Under the pieces are notes generated by a model. The model searched no databases and was not told where the DNA came from. It worked only from the letters and a program-made list of their open reading frames with translations. A stretch of 8,491 nt of DNA from Propionibacterium sp. Its GTDB lineage: Bacteria > Actinomycetota > Actinomycetes > Propionibacteriales > Propionibacteriaceae. A program made the translations under genes and the position numbers. Shown piece by piece: positions 6,265-8,491 of the stretch; within the stretch, counting starts at the first letter, position 1; each line of letters opens with the position of its first letter. The stretch covers positions 1-8,491 of the forward strand of contig JAAYAO010000311.1 in NCBI GenBank assembly GCA_012719335.1. Direction: 5' to 3'.

Positions 6265-6774
6265 ATGCAGTCGCAGGACCAATTCGTTGCTGATTGGCGG
6301 GCTGCATACGACCTGACACAGGCACTGGCCGGTGGTTTTCAACCCCAGCCGGTGCCTGTGCCGTTTCCGCTGGACACCGGGGAGATGGCCTTCGCCGTCC
6401 TCGGGGTGCAGGCGTTGCGGCGGGTCGGGCTCGAGCTGGCCTACGGCAGCATGTCGCAGAGCCACGCCGCGGCCGGGCACTGGGAGCCGATCGACCGCGG
6501 CACCCTGGCGCTGACCCCGCGGCGGGTGCTGATCAACACCGGGATGCGGCCGGTGTCCTTCGGCTGGCAGGGGATGCACCGCACCTGGGGCGAGTTCGAC
6601 GGCACGGTGCTGGATTACGGCATGAACCCCGACGGCAGCAGCCGACGCACGAAGTTGTGCACCGGTCGCCCGGTCTGGTTCGACGTGATGTTGAACTTCA
6701 TCGCCTTCAAACGACTGGTGCCCCGGGAGGTGCCGCCGCACCTGCACCGGGTGCTCGGGGTGCGCACCTTCTGA
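6265..6774 (+). CDS. Hypothetical protein coupled to the RDD gene
   Basis: I do not recognise this 169-aa protein. It has no signal peptide and no convincing membrane helix, so it is probably cytoplasmic. It begins with an amphipathic stretch (1-23), followed by a Pro-rich linker (25-36) and then a mixed alpha/beta region. The segment GTLALTPRRVLINTGMRPVS (79-98) resembles the beta-strand pattern of small PH-like bacterial domains, where a line of this type precedes a WxxM/F strand (here FGWQGM, 99-104). That likeness is weak. Tryptophans at 73, 101, 108 and 138 are notable for its size. The ATG lies 6 bp after the RDD stop with no clear Shine-Dalgarno, so translation is probably coupled and the two proteins may act together. 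The reading frame has strong third-position GC bias and ends just before a bidirectional palindrome. Confidence 0.78.
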   Translation: MQSQDQFVADWRAAYDLTQALAGGFQPQPVPVPFPLDTGEMAFAVLGVQALRRVGLELAYGSMSQSHAAAGHWEPIDRGTLALTPRRVLINTGMRPVSFGWQGMHRTWGEFDGTVLDYGMNPDGSSRRTKLCTGRPVWFDVMLNFIAFKRLVPREVPPHLHRVLGVRTF

Positions 6775-6789
6775 CACCCACAGTCCCGA

Positions 6790-6837
6790 CGAACGAACGG
6801 TGGCCCGGTCCGATCGGACCGGGCCACCGTTCGTTCG
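6790..6837. terminator. 48-bp perfect palindrome, probable bidirectional terminator
   Basis: Every base from 6790 to 6837 pairs with its mirror across the centre at 6813/6814, with no mismatch: 24 complementary pairs with no spacer. The left arm starts CGAACGAACGGTGGCCCGG. It fills most of the 73-bp gap between two convergent genes (stops at 6774 plus and 6848 minus), 15 bp past one stop and 10 bp past the other. Transcripts from either side would form a very stable GC-rich stem. There is no long T-tract, as is common for high-GC actinobacteria. Bidirectional termination is the simplest reading. Confidence 0.85.
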
Positions 6838-6847
6838 CGCGTGCGGA

Positions 6848-8491
6848 TCAGAGGCCGAACTCGGCCCCGAAGTCGCCTTCCTCCAGACGTTCCTTCACCA
6901 CGGCCAGGAAGCGACCGGCGTCGGCGCCGTCGACCAGACGGTGGTCGTAGGTCAGCGACAGGTACATCATGTCGCGCACCGCGATGGTTTCGCCGAGCTT
7001 GGCATCGTCCATCACCACCGCACGCTTCACCAGGGCACCGGTGCCGAGGATGCCGACCTGCGGCTGGTTCAGGATCGGGGTGTCCATCAGGGTGCCGACC
7101 GAACCGTAGTTGGTGATCGTGAAGGTGCCACCGGACAGTTCGTCGGGGGTCACCTTGTTCTCCCGGGTGCGGGCACCCAGGTCGGCGATCTTCTTCGCCA
7201 GCCCGGCCACCGACAGGTCACCGGCGTCGCGGATCACGGGCACCAACAAGCCCTTCTCGGTGTCCACCGCGATGCCGATGTGCTCGGCGTCGGGGAAAGT
7301 CACCTCCTTGGCCTCGGTGTCGATCGTGGCGTTCAGCTTCGGGAACTGTTTCAGGCCCTCGATCACCGCCTTCGTGATGAAGGACAGGTAGGTCAGCCCG
7401 ACACCCTCGCGGGAGCGGAAGTCGTCCTTCACCTGCTTGCGGATCCGGGAGATCTCGGTGAGGTCCACCTCCACGGTCGCGGTCAACTGGGCCGAGATCT
7501 GCAGCGAGTCGACCATCCGGGTGGCGATGGTCTGCCGCAGCCGCGACATCTTCTCGGTGGTGCCGCGCTGGCTGCCGGCGGCTGCCGGGGTCTGCTTGGC
7601 CGCGGCCGGTGCCGCAGCGGGCTTCTCGGCGGCCTTCTTGGCCTCCTCGGCGGCGGCCAGCACATCCTGCTTGCGGATTCGGCCACCGACGCCGGTACCG
7701 CTCAGCTTGGCCAGGTCGACGCCGTGCTGGTCGGCGAGCTTGCGCACCAGCGGGGTGACATAGGACGCATCGTCGCCGGAGGCCTTCGGGGCCACCTTCG
7801 GAGCCGGGGCGGCCTTGGCCGGAGCCTCCTTCGCGGGGGACTCCTGGACGGCGCGGCGCGGTTCGGCGTCCTCGGCGGCCGGGGTCGGCACCGGCTCCTG
7901 ACCACCCTCGTCGCCGTCGTCGGCCTGCTGTTCGAGCTTGTCCTCGGTCACCGGCTCGGGCTCGGGGTCGGCGGCCTGGGCCGCCTGCGGGGCGTCCTCG
8001 GCGGCTGCGGCCGGTTGGGCGCTGCCGTCACCGACCACGGCCAGCACCGCGCCCACCTCGACGGTCTCGTCCTCGGCCACCCGAATCTCCAGCACGGTGC
8101 CGGCGACGGGGGAGGGAATCTCGGTGTCCACCTTGTCGGTGGAGATCTCGACCAGCGGCTCGTCCACGTCGACCGAATCGCCGACCTGCTTCAGCCAGCG
8201 CGACACGGTGCCCTCGGTGACCGACTCACCCAGGGCGGGCAGTTCGACCTCGGTGCCCTCGGCGGGGCCGGACGACGCCGCCGGCGCGCTCTCGGCCGGG
8301 GCCTCCTCGGCGGGGGCTTCCTCGGCCGGTGCTTCGTCGGCGGGGGCCTCCTCCTGAGCCGGCTCCTCCTCGGCGGGAGCCTCCTCGGCCGGGGCCTCGT
8401 CCGCATCGCCGATCACGGCGAGAATGGCGCCGACCTCGACGGTGTCGTCCTCGGCGGCCTTGATCTCCAGGACGGTGCCGGCGACGGGGGA
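6848..8491 (-). CDS. dlaT: Dihydrolipoamide acyltransferase, E2 of 2-oxoacid dehydrogenase (5'-partial)
   Basis: E2 core of the pyruvate/2-oxoglutarate dehydrogenase complexes, often annotated sucB and also called aceF; in actinobacteria the protein usually acts as the pyruvate-dehydrogenase E2 and lends its lipoyl arm to the 2-oxoglutarate system. The frame is open to the right edge, so 547 C-terminal residues are visible and the start is missing. In order: the second half of one lipoyl domain (about 8491-8405); an Ala/Pro/Glu-rich linker of APAEE repeats; a complete lipoyl domain (about 8251-8027) with target lysine in STDKVDTE (codon 8132-8134); another Ala/Pro linker; the E1/E3-binding domain [17 protein letters not shown] (about 7762-7646); and the acyltransferase domain (about 7558-6857) with catalytic His and Asp in DHRLVDG (codons 6941-6943 and 6929-6931). 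A GTG at 8416 could be mistaken for the start but lies inside the first lipoyl domain. It is modified by the LipB and LipA encoded nearby. Confidence 0.96.
   Translation of the reverse strand, partial: SPVAGTVLEIKAAEDDTVEVGAILAVIGDADEAPAEEAPAEEEPAQEEAPADEAPAEEAPAEEAPAESAPAASSGPAEGTEVELPALGESVTEGTVSRWLKQVGDSVDVDEPLVEISTDKVDTEIPSPVAGTVLEIRVAEDETVEVGAVLAVVGDGSAQPAAAAEDAPQAAQAADPEPEPVTEDKLEQQADDGDEGGQEPVPTPAAEDAEPRRAVQESPAKEAPAKAAPAPKVAPKASGDDASYVTPLVRKLADQHGVDLAKLSGTGVGGRIRKQDVLAAAEEAKKAAEKPAAAPAAAKQTPAAAGSQRGTTEKMSRLRQTIATRMVDSLQISAQLTATVEVDLTEISRIRKQVKDDFRSREGVGLTYLSFITKAVIEGLKQFPKLNATIDTEAKEVTFPDAEHIGIAVDTEKGLLVPVIRDAGDLSVAGLAKKIADLGARTRENKVTPDELSGGTFTITNYGSVGTLMDTPILNQPQVGILGTGALVKRAVVMDDAKLGETIAVRDMMYLSLTYDHRLVDGADAGRFLAVVKERLEEGDFGAEFGL
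8252..8404 (-). repeat. Ala/Pro/Glu repeat linker between E2 lipoyl domains
   Basis: This stretch encodes about 50 residues, mostly [10 protein letters not shown] and similar five-residue units, ending in [14 protein letters not shown]. Such linkers are flexible, extended and let lipoyl domains swing between active sites. The DNA repeats a roughly 15-bp unit (ggcctcctcggccgg and variants). The acidic bias differs from the later Ala/Lys/Pro linker around 7830-7770. Confidence 0.75.

Noticed and set aside
5185..6777. A 530-codon open frame on the minus strand opposite the RDD gene and its neighbour
   Set aside because: It is the antisense shadow of the repeat-rich, GC-biased coding strand. Its product is a Gly/Arg/Val-rich low-complexity chain with no domain, while the plus strand has a clear RDD domain and a strong RBS.
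8414..8416. GTG at 8416 as start of the E2 gene
   Set aside because: The 25 codons to its right complete the second half of a lipoyl domain in the same frame, so the gene continues beyond the window.

Overview
This is a high-GC window, roughly two-thirds G+C by eye, with strong G/C bias at third codon positions. It comes from the chromosome of an actinobacterium. Three things point there: a lipoyl synthase with the actinobacterial N-terminus, a neighbouring DUF4191 membrane protein, and an RDD-domain protein close to an actinobacterial-type E2 acyltransferase. In Mycobacterium tuberculosis the order dlaT, lipB, lipA, DUF4191 gene, RDD gene is essentially the same neighbourhood, so this is a conserved core locus with a few lineage-specific insertions. 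The family cannot be fixed from the window; Propionibacteriaceae or a relative is a guess.

Layout. Positions 94-411 (minus) hold a small two-helix membrane protein. Positions 618-1397 (minus) encode the DUF4191 membrane protein, and 1420-2343 (minus) encode lipA, only 22 bp upstream of it. Positions 2374-3312 and 3312-4262 (minus) hold an ABC permease and its ATPase, overlapping by one base. Positions 4333-5046 (minus) encode lipB. The strand then switches: a 126-bp divergent spacer is followed by an RDD-domain membrane protein with a long Gly/Tyr/Ser/Gln repeat tail (5173-6258, plus) and an unrecognised 169-aa protein (6265-6774, plus) 6 bp behind it. A 48-bp perfect palindrome lies between that pair and the convergent E2 gene dlaT/sucB (6848 to beyond 8491, minus), whose 5' end lies outside the window.

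How the genes work together. LipB moves an octanoyl group from acyl carrier protein onto a lysine of a lipoyl domain, and LipA inserts two sulfurs to make lipoate. The substrate is encoded in the same window: the E2 protein carries at least two lipoyl domains, one with its target lysine visible here. The maker and the user of the cofactor are therefore side by side. DUF4191 travels with lipA but has no established function. The ABC transporter between lipB and lipA has no known link to lipoate and has an AT-rich upstream region with its own repeat motif, so it looks like an insertion into the lip cluster.

The window is mostly core metabolism. I found no tRNA, rRNA, CRISPR array, transposase or phage gene, and no clear evidence for an undescribed system. 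The most curious items are the slippage-prone 39-bp repeats in the RDD gene, the giant palindrome, and the ABC transporter wedged into the lip cluster with a non-standard signature motif.
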